Assembly (NCBI GenBank): GCA_000149265.1 | Contig: CH003412.1 | Coordinates: forward strand, 5,298,799 to 5,362,798 | Direction: 5' to 3' | Length of the DNA: 64,000 nucleotides | DNA from: Ciona savignyi | Lineage: Eukaryota > Chordata > Ascidiacea > Phlebobranchia > Cionidae | Part shown: positions 40,629 to 55,799 of the stretch, piece after piece | Position numbering within the stretch: the stretch's first letter is position 1 | Layout: the number at the start of each line of letters is the position of its first letter | Notes under the pieces: model-generated | What the model was told of the DNA's origin: nothing | The model's database searches: none | What the model saw: only the letters and a program-made list of their open reading frames with translations | Made by a program: the position numbers and the translations under genes

Positions 40629-42425
40629 GACAACCAAAGAATCACAAAAGAATCCTTTAAGAAATACTTATAGTTGTATACAACTCACGAAAAAAAATTA
40701 GCGGTTTTGTGCAAGATCCGTTTCCTTACATTTATACGTATAATTAGCGCCCAATTTATTATAGGTACTATATCTTTTTTTTACAACAACTAGTAAAATC
40801 GGTCTTTTCAATAGAAATGGTGACATGATGTCAAAAATGAGAAAGGGTCGAATTCATTATTTATAAAGACGATTATTTTTAAATGCCATAGTCCTCAAGT
40901 TTTAACACCTTAGTATTGGTCGCGCTTTGCACACTAAGGCTCTAAATATAATCAATTTTAAATAATTTTGTAATTTTACTTAGGTTTAATGGCGGCGTCC
41001 GATTTGTTCAAATATTAAAACACTCCTGTATTAATTGTAATCGACTGACACCTCTACAGAATAATCATTTGTAAAATTAGATTGGTGCCATAATGAATAG
41101 ATTATATTTATTAAAATGACGAGGCCATTTAACGGTAAAATGATCAGACTAACTGTCTTGATTACCTAATCACTATATATAATCACAACATTATCACCCA
41201 TAATTCGGTGAATGACGTAGTTGAATTGCAAATTATCCACGTGCTTATGTGTACAGACGCGATTGTTCGGGCTTCACATATCGCTTGAGGGACCACTTAA
41301 TCGAGAATCACAGTCTGATATCTTATGACCTCATAGCCATAACAAGAAAATGATTTTAGGCCAAAATGTTTAGCCTCCTGCGTCGACTCTTTTTATCTCT
41401 AAATTTTTATGCATCCGCACAATTCTAAAACTCTCTCTCTAAATCTCTAAAAGTTTGATACATTTTTCGGGTTGCATACCGTAACTTGATCTCAAGCCGA
41501 TAAATAACGTCTAGGCCCTCATTGATAGAAACGGATTCACGTTGACACAGTAACGAACACAGACCACGTTACACCCATCGCTTGATTGGTCTCATGGACC
41601 CAAAATATACCGGTTTTTTAATAATTAAGATGGATACAATATTATCCAAGAAATAAAATCCAAATCTACAACATCTGGGTAATACAATATCCAAAATGAT
41701 ATCTAGTCCGCTAAACATCTAGAATTTTTTTGCTTATTACAACAGTAGTAGGATTGAATTCTGCCTCCTTTCTGAATGTCAATATCTGTAAATTGCGTAA
41801 TTGGCGAAACCTGTCTGAGTAGAACGCCTTTCTAAACAATTTTTGCGAAAGTTGTTCCAAACAGAGTTTATGTGTAACCCGTTTGTCGGAAAAAGGCCGA
41901 AATCAACCACGGCTGCTATACATGTAACAACTGAGAGAAACCGTCGTAACATTGGTCCTGCACGTACAAATGTTAAAGGTGCAAATTACGGTTTTGCATA
42001 TTAACGCAGTACTCATTCACTATTCACAAAACTAAAAGTCAAACCTGTAATTTAGGCCTGAACTATCTATGAATACCTTTGTCGCTCAGAACCGTCTACC
42101 CGATTAGCGGCTAAGCCCTATAGTTCCTACGATGCGATTAATCGCCCGAAGCCTGTTTTTTTTCGTTTTAACCAAATCGTAAAATTTTTAAAATTTAAAT
42201 CCGCTAGTTGGCGTTCTGAATGTAAGAGTGTAAAGGAGTATGGTGAAGCGTTATTATTCAAGAGACGATAAGTAAGGGTAATAGCTACTTCTAACACCAT
42301 TTGTGTTATATCACACCCAGCACCTCTGCTTCCGTGTGGAGTTGGTTGGTGCAATTTCTGGATGGCTCCTTCCTTATTTGAAGCGAGCTTAATACATAAT
42401 AAATAAAAATGTGGAACGATGTGGT
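40629..42425. other. Intergenic
   Basis: Mostly unrecognised AT-rich DNA. At ~40915-41010 there is a degraded copy of the retroposon end seen at 48846 (TTAGTATTGGTCGCGCTTTG). No gene seen. Confidence 0.45.
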
Positions 42426-42520
42426 ACGATCGTGTGGCCGAATGATTACGCCACCAGTACATTAACCGAATTCTACACACACAAAACTGTCTCAGCAACG
42501 TGTATTCGAAACTAGGCACA
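42426..42520 (+). repeat. SINE-2 fragment
   Basis: GATCGTGTGGCCGAATGATT followed by a box B-like GTGTATTCGAAACTAGG. Confidence 0.5.
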
Positions 42521-43450
42521 ATAAAAAAACGATTTGGTGATATGCGGCATGGCGTTAAAATTGATCCATTACCCATCGCACATTCGAAGCTTGGCTTGAT
42601 AAATATAAGAAAGAAAGAATTAATAAATATTGAGTTCAATCAACATCCGTTAACTGCCTTGTCCAGGGATCGGTTATTTCAGTCGGTAACAGCGTCCGCC
42701 GCCTGCCCGCAGCTAAAAAGTGATTTTATTGGTCTGAAACTTGCCGATGGTTATTGGTTGTAACCTTAAGGAGCTATCAGTGCTTGTGGTAAATTCCACC
42801 GTATTGATTAGAGTGAAAATTAAACATAGAACCTTCCAGTGATATTATCTCTGTTCTTATACATAAGATAGAAATATCACAGGGTTGCACTAATAATTAA
42901 AAATAATTTTAATGTTTTTTAAATATAATTTTAAAAATATATTATTCAAAAACCCCTGTCTATAATTATGTAACCTTAGGGTCATTGTGCCACTGTGGCG
43001 ATGTTACATAATGGAATACATAACATTGTATGCGACTATGAAAATTGCACGCATATTACATTGATAAAACATAGTGAGCTCTTTTCCTACGATTTTACAT
43101 AAACTCTGAATTAAATTTTATTAAAAGGTAAAAACGCCGAAATTTGTTGTGTACTTTTTTTAATTGGTAAGCGATGTTTCATCCTGTAGTGCGTTGATTA
43201 AAATTGCCACACGATTTCGCAGTCCCCGTAAATAATGACGTAATTTGGGATTTACCAAGATATAATCAGGGGCAAGGTCGACATGCCTGAACGATTTAGC
43301 CGAATAACGTTTAAAGCAACGTTGAGCTTTGGTTAAAATTAGTTGTATTTTCCCTCAATAACTGTTAAATTTTACGTTATTTAGACATTGGTAAGACAGT
43401 GGTTCGGATAGAAGCTGTGGCCTATTTCATTTTGGAACAGTTATATCCGC
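42521..43450. other. Upstream region of ATP synthase beta
   Basis: No gene found. A small SINE-like piece (CATCCGTTAACTGCCTTGTC) lies at ~42643. It separates the divergent protease and ATP synthase genes. Confidence 0.45.
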
Positions 43451-43457
43451 AAGAAGC

Positions 43458-47181
<3,724 letters not shown>

Positions 47182-47278
47182 ATATTTTCCACAAATTCCC
47201 TCTTGCGTGCCATCTGTACACCAAAGTTCAAATATTTGGCATCAGTTTCATTTTAATTTAAACTTCTATCTTGTCAAA

Positions 47279-47284
47279 AATAAA
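47279..47284 (+). terminator. Polyadenylation signal of ATP synthase beta
   Basis: AATAAA 98 bp after the stop codon. Confidence 0.75.
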
Positions 47285-47548
47285 CTAGTTCCTTGTACCA
47301 TGTCTTTGTTGAAAAATTTGAATGATTGATAGAAGAAACAGATCTTACAAGTATTTATTTAAAGTGTAGTTGGGAGTTTCAGTGTTTTTTTTTGTTGTGG
47401 GAGATATTGCAGTATGAAGTATATTTTATAGGCTTGATACGATTTTTTTTTCAGATTTAGTACAAACCATTATGGTACTGGGTCCTGGTGATGTATGTGA
47501 AATGCCCAAGGACAGAACGCCAAGCTTGAAACCAGTTTCGAACTTATT

Positions 47549-47775
47549 ATCCCTGTGAATGGGAAAACCAAGGGGGGTTATTAACTGCGCCCACCGTCAG
47601 GTTAATGGAGCTTATATTGCAATGTGTTATGTATGATTGACACGTTCCTTCAATTTGGTAGAACCCATTAATTCGCTTCGGCAAGGCACTGCATTGCCCA
47701 AGGCACACAATCAACTAGTTCAGAACCTGCAACCTTTCAGTTATATTGTAGGGAAAATGAGGCCACTAAACCTTT
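47549..47775 (-). repeat. SINE-1, rearranged
   Basis: Body and head are legible, with AAGGCACTGCATTGCCCAAG partly duplicated; a separate SINE-like scrap precedes it at ~47500. It lies between the convergent 3' ends of the ATP synthase and zinc-finger genes. Confidence 0.7.
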
Positions 47776-47879
47776 CATTAAGAACTTGCAACAGAAAAAC
47801 TTTATAAATTAAAGCCTTAACATCTAACACAATGTTCTGTCAAGGTAACAAGTATATTTCACAAATTGCACAACAACAA

Positions 47880-50488
47880 TCACAAATCAAATTTCTCTAG
47901 CAACATAAGTTCATTTGCTACTATCTCCGCACCCAAAGCTGGCAAGAATGCATCAAAATTATCAACTTTTTGGTGAAACTTCATCACATGTCTTTGAAGT
48001 GAACTTGTCTGCAAATGTTGATGTAACAATAAAAATGATATAAAATATTAAGACAGAATAACGGATATTTTAAAATAAAAACAGCCAAAATAGCGTTTGG
48101 TTATGCGAACAATTAGTCATGAAAACAAAAATAGGATAGGATATTCATGTTTATACCCTGAGTGGAAAAACAAAGGGGGTTAACACATAGGAAATCGTCA
48201 GATCACCTCGCGCCCACCGTCGGGTTAACAGGACTATTACATAGTGTTGTCCTTGGTGCTGGTCACTTCTGTTGTCTGAATGCAGTGAATTAATGGGTTT
48301 TACCAAAATCTAAGAATGTATCAAACACACAACAAACTGCAATAGTAACCATTTGGCGGTTATGAGGTAAGCTGACGAATTCTTGTATGAGAACACTCCC
48401 TTACATACTATTCGTAAGGTAATCTGACAATTGGTTGTGTCCATTACACCCCTTGCGTTTTCCTATTTCTGTTGAGAAACATAGATATTCTTTTCTATGC
48501 AAAACAGTCAGTGATAAAGGATTAAATGCCACCAACATACACAACGCACTGCAATAGGTACATTGCTGGCACAAGGTAATTCATTAATTGTCCATGTGAT
48601 AACACCACCTGCTTATTACCATATTGGTCAAGCCGAGTAGTTTAAGCAAGGTTAATGGACATTGCTTCAACCCAGTGGAATAATAAGTTTTACCAAAATT
48701 GAAGAAACGTGTGAATCATACACACAACAGACCGCAAAAGCTCCGGTAACCTAAGGGTGGGCGCGAAATGATATGATGATTGCCTGTGTGTTAACCCCCT
48801 TTTGTTTTACCATTAACAGAGATAAACAAAAATATTCCATCAGTATTGGTCGCGCTTTACCGCACACTCTTCTTCAGGGCTTTATGTCGTTTGGTCTTAA
48901 TTAAATTTGGATCACTTATTATTGTTCTTTCGCCTAGGTTTGGCGGCGACGTCCGCTATATTTATTAAATTATATCCTTTTTTTTAATGACGTGTTTTAA
49001 CGACTGTTCGTTTTGTCGTCTTTTCCCGTTCCTGTGTCGTGATTATATTCGTTTGCCATTTTTAAAACTGGGGCAAAAAATAAATCAACTAAACTGAAAC
49101 TAACTAATCAACATACTTGTGAAAATTTCATGTTACAAGTATTGCATGAATAATGCTTTTCTTTCGTGTGCGTTGCAAAGTGCTTTGTGAGACTAGATTG
49201 TTCTCGAAAAGTTGACGAGCATATTTGACATTTAAAAGGTTTAAGGCCTGCAAATAAATAACAAATATTACGGTTCAGCTTGTATGAAAAACTTTAGATT
49301 AAGGAGAAGATAATTGTTTTTTGATTCTATGCCATGCAAAGAAAAAACTATGTTAAAATTAAAAAAGACTAAAAAGGCAGAAAAAGGAAAACGCAACAAA
49401 ATTAGTTTTAAGATAATCCAGAAATCCACTTCAGAGGTAGTTTTAATATAAAAAAGTATGTTTAGCTTATGCTGTTAGCCCAGAGCTTAGATATTTTTGG
49501 TTCAATTTTTATCATGGGTTCAATTTTTATGTGATGCCATATTTTACTTGCCTAAAATTATAGAACCTATTATAATATCATGTATAACTCACCTAAGTGA
49601 ATGTTCATATGACTTTGAAGATTCTGTTTCGTTTGAAAAGTTTTCGTGCATGTTTTGCAGGTAAAAGGTCGGCCTTGCACCTCCCTATGAGTGATGGAAT
49701 GAACTGTCAACGCTTGTTTGGTTGGGAATAATTTGAAACATTTTGGGCATTCAAATCTCTTCAGTAATCTGAAATATATGATTAAGAAGTTTCCGATTTG
49801 TATGGGTGGGTATGTCTAAAAATGGCTTCTGTTTCAAGAAAATGGTTGTGTTTGGGTGTCGTCTTTCAACGAAAGGTTTTAAGAATCGAAACTGTTTGCT
49901 AGCACTACAATACAGTCCCAACGGTAGGCACATGGTAATCTGACGATTGCACATATGTTAACTTTCCTTGTGTTTTCCCATGATTAAACATGAATATCCC
50001 AAACACAATGGATTAATATACTATTGTTTTACCCCAATAGATTACTATACTAAACAAAAGCTATATACAGCAACAATTTCAACAGGTACACAGTATAAAA
50101 AATACACAATAAATAGTTGTTTGAAACTGACTATCTGATAAATGCTCATATGATAATGTGCTTTGTTGTTCCCAGCAAAGATAAAGTTAAACAGAAATAT
50201 CATATTTATCAATAAAAGAGTAAATTAAGTGCAGGTACTAGTATTTTAATGTTTTAGTTACCAAAATTACCTTTCTTTGTGCATTCGCTTGTGGTATTCA
50301 TGTTTGCCCCTAGTATCAAAGGTTACACTACATTTGGAACATTTCCATGTTTTTGAAATTCTAACTGTTGCATTTGTTGTTGTTTTGATTTGATTAGGAG
50401 CATCTTTATGTTTTTCATTTGCCAGCGCATTTACTTTTAAATTAATCGCAAAATTCGCAAGAGTTTTCGGGTTTATGTCGCAATCCAT
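47880..50488 (-). CDS. Five-finger C2H2 zinc-finger protein
   Basis: Four exons in phase, 217 residues: 50488-50271, 49768-49593, 49247-49117, 48008-47880. The first ~48 residues are unstructured, then five C2H2 fingers with regular linkers: CSKCSVTFDTRGKHEYHKRM, CPKCFKLFPTKQALTVHSIT, CKTCTKTFQTKQNLQSHMNI, CQICSSTFREQSSLTKHFAT, CNTCNMKFSQ/TSSLQRHVMK (last finger split by an intron), each closed by the second His. Nuclear DNA binding is the family expectation; no orthologue or KRAB/BTB/SCAN domain is seen. A good acceptor (CTTCTTTCAG) ends 4 bp before the ATG, so a 5' UTR exon or, as is common in Ciona, a trans-spliced leader is likely. Intron 3 is full of retroposons. Confidence 0.9.
48133..48838. 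repeat. Cluster of SINE-1 fragments in zinc-finger intron 3
   Basis: 48133-48255 minus (tail AGGATAGGATATTCATG); 48284-48500 plus, with a duplicated 3' section; 48530-48615 plus, weak; 48630-48838 plus, near complete but diverged. Confidence 0.75.
48846..49105 (+). repeat. Retroposon end with ACTAAACTAA-type tail
   Basis: Starts TATTGGTCGCGCTTTACCGC, has CGCCTAGGTTTGGCGGC and TTAACGACTGTTCGTTTTG, and ends in AAATAAATCAACTAAACTGA. Copies: 53719-53990, 54723-54935, 58541-58725 and scraps at 87 and 40915. It has no tRNA-like head; it may be a LINE 3' end or a SINE using one. Confidence 0.75.
49855..49997 (+). repeat. SINE-1 with internal deletion
   Basis: Head (CTTTCAACGAAAGGTTTTAA) joined to the 3' part (GGTAATCTGACGATTGC); intron 1 of the zinc-finger gene. 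Confidence 0.65.
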
Positions 50489-50540
50489 TTTCCTGAAAGA
50501 AGTGATACAGTAATTAAAAACCAGTAAGCCACCATTTTAA

Positions 50541-51415
50541 GCCTTTGACGACGACGGAACTTTTACTGTTTTTGTCAATTTTTAGTAAGGTTGCTTTGAC
50601 CTCGTTTGCTGCGAATACTGTTGAACTTAGGGAAGAACAGTCTATTACAAAGTTGTCCGGTACATAATTTTCTACAAATTGGTATTTTTATTTTTTTGAT
50701 GACGTTGTAGCATTTGTAATGACGTCATAATTAATAATTTAAACTCTAATTACTCGTTACTGGTAGCTTGTAGAAGATGGTAATGTATTACAAAGTTGTT
50801 CAAAATGAAATTTCCAACAAAGATACGTCTTTTTATTTTTGATGACGTCAACTAATTGTGATGACGTCACATAAAACTGACAAATATGGCATTTCATCAC
50901 CACAATCATTGTCGGTCTCGATCATGCTGGCAGCCTGATCAGCTGTAAACTATCGCAAAGTTGTCATATTTCTTCGGAATATTAAATAATAATTGAAAAA
51001 CAAGGCGAAAAAGTGAATAAATATCAATAGTAATTAGCAAAAACCATATACACATATGCTTACATATATCGTTGAAAAATCGAAAATGACTAGAAAACTC
51101 GAAAACAAAGATGGCTACTGCTAGTTTTATTCTCACAGCAACTGTTGTAACAATTTTAACTCTCCAGAAAAAAAAGCGATGTTTTACCTAAAAGTTAAAC
51201 TAGATACAAAAATTTTGAAGAAAAATGTTTGGAGCAATATTACTCAAAATTTTTAAATGGGAAGGTTATGTTTTTATGCGTTATTTCGAAAGATCTATTC
51301 AAATGCTTTCCAAAAATATAAAAACTACGAAAATCCCCCAAGAAACGACTGAATTATGCATTTTTTTTCGGGGACACCTCTGGGTTACATATAGGTAACC
51401 GTCGTCGTCTAAGGG
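50541..51415. mobile_element. piggyBac-like MITE, 875 bp
   Basis: Ends GCCTTTGACGACGACGG and, inward from the right, CCCTTAGACGACGACGG. TTAA is at 50537-50540 and 51416-51419. TGACGTCA palindromes inside resemble the element at 8327-10825. It starts 53 bp upstream of the zinc-finger ATG. Confidence 0.8.
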
Positions 51416-51471
51416 TTAAAGAATTAAACAGTGATGGTACTTAAAAGGGGGCGGAAAAAGCGGGGCAGGAC

Positions 51472-51868
51472 AACATAGGATAGGATAGGATATTCATGTT
51501 TATCCCCGTGAATGGGAAAACCAAGGGGGTTATCACACGGGCAATCGTCAGATCACCTCGCGCCCATCGTCGGGTTNNNNNNNNNNNNNNNNNNNNNNNN
51601 NNNNNNNNNNNNNNNNNNNNNNNNNNNNNNNNNNNNNNNNNNNNNNNNNNNNNNNNNNNNNNNNNNNNNNNNNNNNCTATTGCAGTGTGTTGTATATGAT
51701 AGACACGTTCCTTCAATTTGGTAGAACCCATTTATCCGCTGGATTCAGGCAATGTCCGTAAAGTGCCTTGCCCAAGGACACAACCGACTAGCTAGTCACC
51801 AGTTTCGCACCTGTAACCTTTCGGTTGAAAGGTGACGCACTTAACCGCTAGACCATCGGGCCGGACAA
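51472..51868 (-). repeat. SINE-1 (young subfamily) interrupted by an assembly gap
   Basis: The tail (AGGATAGGATAGGATATTC) to the head (CTAGACCATCGGGCCGG) is present. It shares variants CCCATCGTCGGG, GTATATGATAGACACG and GTCCGTAAAGTG with the copy at 55512. The 100 N at 51577-51676 sit inside it. Confidence 0.9.
51577..51676. other. Assembly gap, 100 N, inside a SINE
   Basis: Compared with the sister copy at 55512, only about seven bases (ACCGGAG) are missing, so the gap is probably far shorter than 100 bp. Confidence 0.95.
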
Positions 51869-52300
51869 ACATATTATATTACTAGCTGGATAAAGTAATT
51901 TGTCACTACATGAGTGAGAGGGGTTAGTTCGTCATTAACGTGAGCGGGACAGGTAATAACACAATGGGGTTGAGTAATCATGAGCTAAAAGGTTTGTTTC
52001 TATCGCACAACCTTTTTAATAACTTTCTGATTCAATGCTTTTTATTGCAAACTGGTAAAACTAATACTGTTTTTATCACCATTCAAAGTTTTTGTGTCCA
52101 AATTTAACTCTTTATTTCCGATAATGTGTTTAAAGTGAAGTATTTTGTCACATGTTTGGTTGTTTGATAAATATTAGTATTAAAAATTAGGCAATCATCT
52201 TACTTTTTAATATTTTAGACAATATATAATACATTTATACAATATTGACAATTACACTTTCATCCCTGAAAATACTTTCGCAAACAAAACCTTTTTTGTA
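51869..52300. other. Intergenic, nothing recognised
   Basis: AT-rich; possibly the degraded upstream part of the LINE that follows. Confidence 0.4.
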
Positions 52301-52553
52301 AATACCGATACACTTCCCCCTGCCCTCCACAATTGCATACCCAACAAACCTAAAAGTACTATGAAAACAAGAAGCAATTCCCAATTTTTAATTCCCTTTT
52401 GTAACAAGTCCCTATCCCAACAATCCCTGAAATACATAGGCCCAAAGTTTTGGCAACAATTACCGAATATCATTCGTGAGATTAAACTCGCTTAAAAAGT
52501 TTACCAAAGCTGTCAAACAACACCTCTTGGAAGACCCTCATCCGCTTCCCTAG
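52301..52553 (+). pseudogene. Non-LTR retrotransposon reverse-transcriptase C-terminal remnant
   Basis: Reads TMKTRSNSQFLIPFCNKSLS, then LKYIGPKFWQQLPNIIREI and, after a frameshift near 52487, SLKKFTKAVKQHLLEDP before a stop at 52551-52553. The TRS..., G..FW..LP..IR and LKKF...L..HLL pattern is the usual C-terminal end of CR1/Jockey-type LINE reverse transcriptases. The polymerase core is absent: a 5'-truncated, dead copy. Confidence 0.75.
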
Positions 52554-53718
52554 TTTCTCTAATATTTACACCAAATATTTATTTTATTTTTTTTTATTAT
52601 TTTTTTTTTAAACACTTAAGAAAGTTAAACACTTAAGAATTCCCATGTGTAAGTTAAAATTTTATTTTCTCCTTTCCAAAATAAATCCCACTTAATCTGC
52701 TTTACCTTATCTATCCTTTTGCATTTATTTACACCTGCATGCATTTTTATTCACTTGTACTCATATGTTGATTTCCCTAATTAAATTATATGCACGCGTT
52801 TCCATATTTTGTTCATTTTAAATTATGATCACCATGTGAAATCACAGTCTTAACTTCTTGTGCATGTTATCAATAGTGATTTTGTCTACACAACCACAAG
52901 TTTTATTTACAATGATGTTTATTACAGTGTTATGTTACTTGGTAAGCCGTTGGCACACTTGGTTTTGTTTTTCTGTGAAATAGTTTTTTGCCGGCCCTAA
53001 CAGAGCTGTATTTTAAACTTGTCACTTTAATCTTATTACTTGTTTTTGGTTTTTAAATGTTTTTTTCCACCATCTGATTGCACACCACCCTGTCTCCTAA
53101 CCTGTTTTTATCTAATCTATCTATTGTATCTATATTTCTATTTCTTCACTGTCTTGTAGCATTTTTACAACCATACTGCCAAGACATTATTGTTCCAGAT
53201 ATCCGGACATCGAAATTTATTCTACAAGAAGGTCATCCGTTTTCTCTTCGCGGCCTCTTTCTCCTCAAATTTGCTGTTCGAGAGTTGGTGGTGTGATCTT
53301 CAGATGAATATGGCAGTCAATAATAAACTAACATGTCATAACCAATTTGCTTTCATATAATCGGATCCTTGCTGCAATCCTTAGTATTTTTTATTTTCTA
53401 GCCATCCTTTTTTGACTCGCTAATTATTTATGTATTTATTTTTATTATTTACTTATTTATTTATTTTAATTGTTTTTGTTATCTATGGTGCACTACTGTA
53501 GTGCTCCTTTTCACACTTCTAAATAAGTATCAAATGCATTAGTGTTATGCAATTTGTGTGTTTTAATGACAATATTTAATGTAAATATGCTCCAGTAAGT
53601 GTGCTTGAAACTAATAGTGTCATCTGACATTAGTGGAATTTCATTTTAGGGGGTTTTTCTTTTTCCACTCTGGTCCACGCTTTCGGGCCACACTTTCTCC
53701 TAAAGCCGGCTCCCCCAC
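52554..53718. other. Intergenic, possible LINE 3' flank
   Basis: T-rich low-complexity runs (52570-52620, 53380-53480); no gene seen. Confidence 0.4.
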
Positions 53719-53990
53719 AGTACTGGTCGCGCTTTACCGCACACTTTTCTTTAGGGCTTTATATTGTTTGGTTTTAATTAAATTTTGTTTGCACATTATT
53801 GTTCTTTCGCCTAGGTTTGGCGGCCGCGTCCGCTATATTTATTAAATTATATCCTTTTTTTTCAATGACGTGTTTTAACGACTGTTCGTTTTGCCGTCTT
53901 TTCCTGTTCCCGTGTCGTTATTATATTCGCTTGCCTTTTTTAAATACTAGGGCAAAAAATGAATAAACTAAACTAAACTAAACACCGTAT
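53719..53990 (+). repeat. Retroposon end with ACTAAACTAA-type tail
   Basis: Closest relative of the copy at 48846. It starts TACTGGTCGCGCTTTACCGC and ends AATAAACTAAACTAAACACC. Confidence 0.8.
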
Positions 53991-54159
53991 GTTAATTTTT
54001 TCATTACTTTCCAGCGGGTGGGGAAACCCCTACTGAAAGATTTTAAACACGGTTATCGACTATATATATGATTTGCCTTCGAATTCAAAGGGGAGACACT
54101 TTGATTATAAATTGTATTTTACTTTAAATTTTTAGAAAAATTTAGATGTATAACACGAA

Positions 54160-54440
54160 TCAGAAAAAAACTTAACTAGAAATTAAAATTACTCAGCTTA
54201 CTCGGGAAATCCCCCAAAACAAAATATGCCTAACCACAAAACTAAAATATGTAAATACAAACAAAAAAGATGCGTATTCACGCTTTATATAATAAATAAG
54301 AAAATTTCGAATAGAGTCAAAACTTCTGGTGGTGTTAGCAAACATGGTTTGAATCTACAGTGGAAAATTTTAGGTAAATTGCGTCAGGAAAATTTTCCAC
54401 AGACCAAAGAATATAAGCACCGATGGCTCTTTTGCAAATG
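54160..54440. repeat. Dispersed repeat flanking the duplication (left)
   Basis: GGGAAATCCCC-type, CAAACAAAAAAGATGCG, GAATCTACAGTGG and CACAGACCAAAGAATATAAG blocks. The same blocks recur at 61900-62110, just beyond the second duplicated copy, and partly at 2030-2085. Confidence 0.65.
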
Positions 54441-54722
54441 TTCGGCACCGGTTATTATATAACGGCATTTACCACGAATATAAATCAGCTAGACGATTAA
54501 AAATCATTACAAAACGATAGTAAACATTTATGCAAACAAAACAGATTTAGATACCCCATTCTTAACATTAACCAGTTAAGGGAAACATAATTTGCTAAAA
54601 AAAATATTTAATGTTATTTAAATAGAAACAAAACATTTTCCGAAGATGTTTTATGATAAAGCCATTAACAACTAGAGAGTCTCAACTACGTGTGTAACCC
54701 CACGGTTTGTGTAACAAACTGT

Positions 54723-54762
54723 ACTTTATTGTTCTTTCGCTTAGGTTTATCGGTCGCGTCCG

Positions 54763-54803
<41 letters not shown>

Positions 54804-54935
54804 ATTGTGTTCTTTTTAATTGACGTGTTCTAACGACTGTTCGTTTTGCCGTCTTTTCCTGTTCCTGTGTCGTGATTTGATATGTTTGCTATTTTTTAAT
54901 ACTGGAGCAAAAAATACATAAACTAAACTAAAACA
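54723..54935 (+). repeat. Retroposon end (5'-truncated), copy A
   Basis: TTATTGTTCTTTCGCTTAGG to AACTAAACTAAAACAT, with an embedded (AT)n run at 54763-54799. Confidence 0.7.
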
Positions 54936-54947
54936 TAAATAAGCACG

Positions 54948-55060
54948 CTGAAATAGCTCCACGATTGCGACGGTGGGCGGGAGGGATCTGACGATTGCCC
55001 GCATGATAACACTCCTAGCGTTTTCTCATTCACGGGGCTAAACATAAGTATCCTGTCCTA
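54948..55060 (+). repeat. SINE-1 3' fragment, copy A
   Basis: Counterpart at 58730-58852; predates the duplication. Confidence 0.75.
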
Positions 55061-55261
55061 ATTAATGGTACATAAATTATTTGTTGGTTTTAACTTATAG
55101 AATTAGATACATTATCACAATACACAATACGTTAAAGAACAAGATGATTATTAACTGTATTGAAATATTTAAAAAATAGCGTTGCCTTCTTTAAGGCCAA
55201 ACTGCACACACAAGCGGGTATTTGGAGAAGAAACGCCCCAATTGCCATATTCCACGGACCA

Positions 55262-55488
55262 CCTTCGAGTTACCGCCAGGTTGTCAGAGCTCTTTTAGTT
55301 GAGCGTGTTGTGTATATGATTAAGACGTTTTTTCAATTTAGTAGAAACCGTTAACCCGCTGGGTTCAGGCAATATCCGTTGGGTGCCTTGCCCAAGGACA
55401 CAACCAACTAGCTAGTGACCAGTGTTGCACCTGCAACCCTTCGTTTGAAAGGCAACACCCTAACCCACCAAGTTAAATCAGTCGTATA
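55262..55488 (-). repeat. SINE-1 fragment, copy A
   Basis: Head and body without tail; counterpart at 59046-59262. Confidence 0.75.
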
Positions 55489-55511
55489 AACGCATTCAAT
55501 ACTTTTAACTA

Positions 55512-55799
55512 TAGGATAGGATATTCATGTTTATCCCCGTGAATGGGAAAACCTAGGGGGTTATCACACGGGCAATCGTCAGATCACCTCGCGCCCATCG
55601 TCGGGTTACCGGAGCTATTGCAGTGTGTTGTATATGATAGACACGTTCCTTCAATTTGGTAGAACCCATTAATCCGCTGGGTTCAAGCAATGTCCGTAAA
55701 GTGCCTTGCCCAAGGACACAACCTTCTAGCTAGCGACCAGTTTCGCACCTTTCGATTGAAAGGCGACGCACTTAACCGCTAGACCATCGGGCCGGACAA
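55512..55799 (-). mobile_element. SINE-1, full length, inserted after the duplication
   Basis: Complete SINE from AGGATAGGATATTCATG to CTAGACCATCGGGCCGG, flanked by AACTAT on both sides. Copy B at ~59275-59290 has the uninterrupted TTTAACTATCTTAACC, i.e. the empty site. Confidence 0.92.

Noticed and set aside
42127-42639. 170-codon minus-strand ORF
   Set aside because: Overlaps a SINE-2 fragment on the other strand and low-complexity sequence; no recognisable motif.
51441-51731. ORFs reading through the N-run
   Set aside because: Artefact of the gap inside a SINE; the same applies to 13720-13905.
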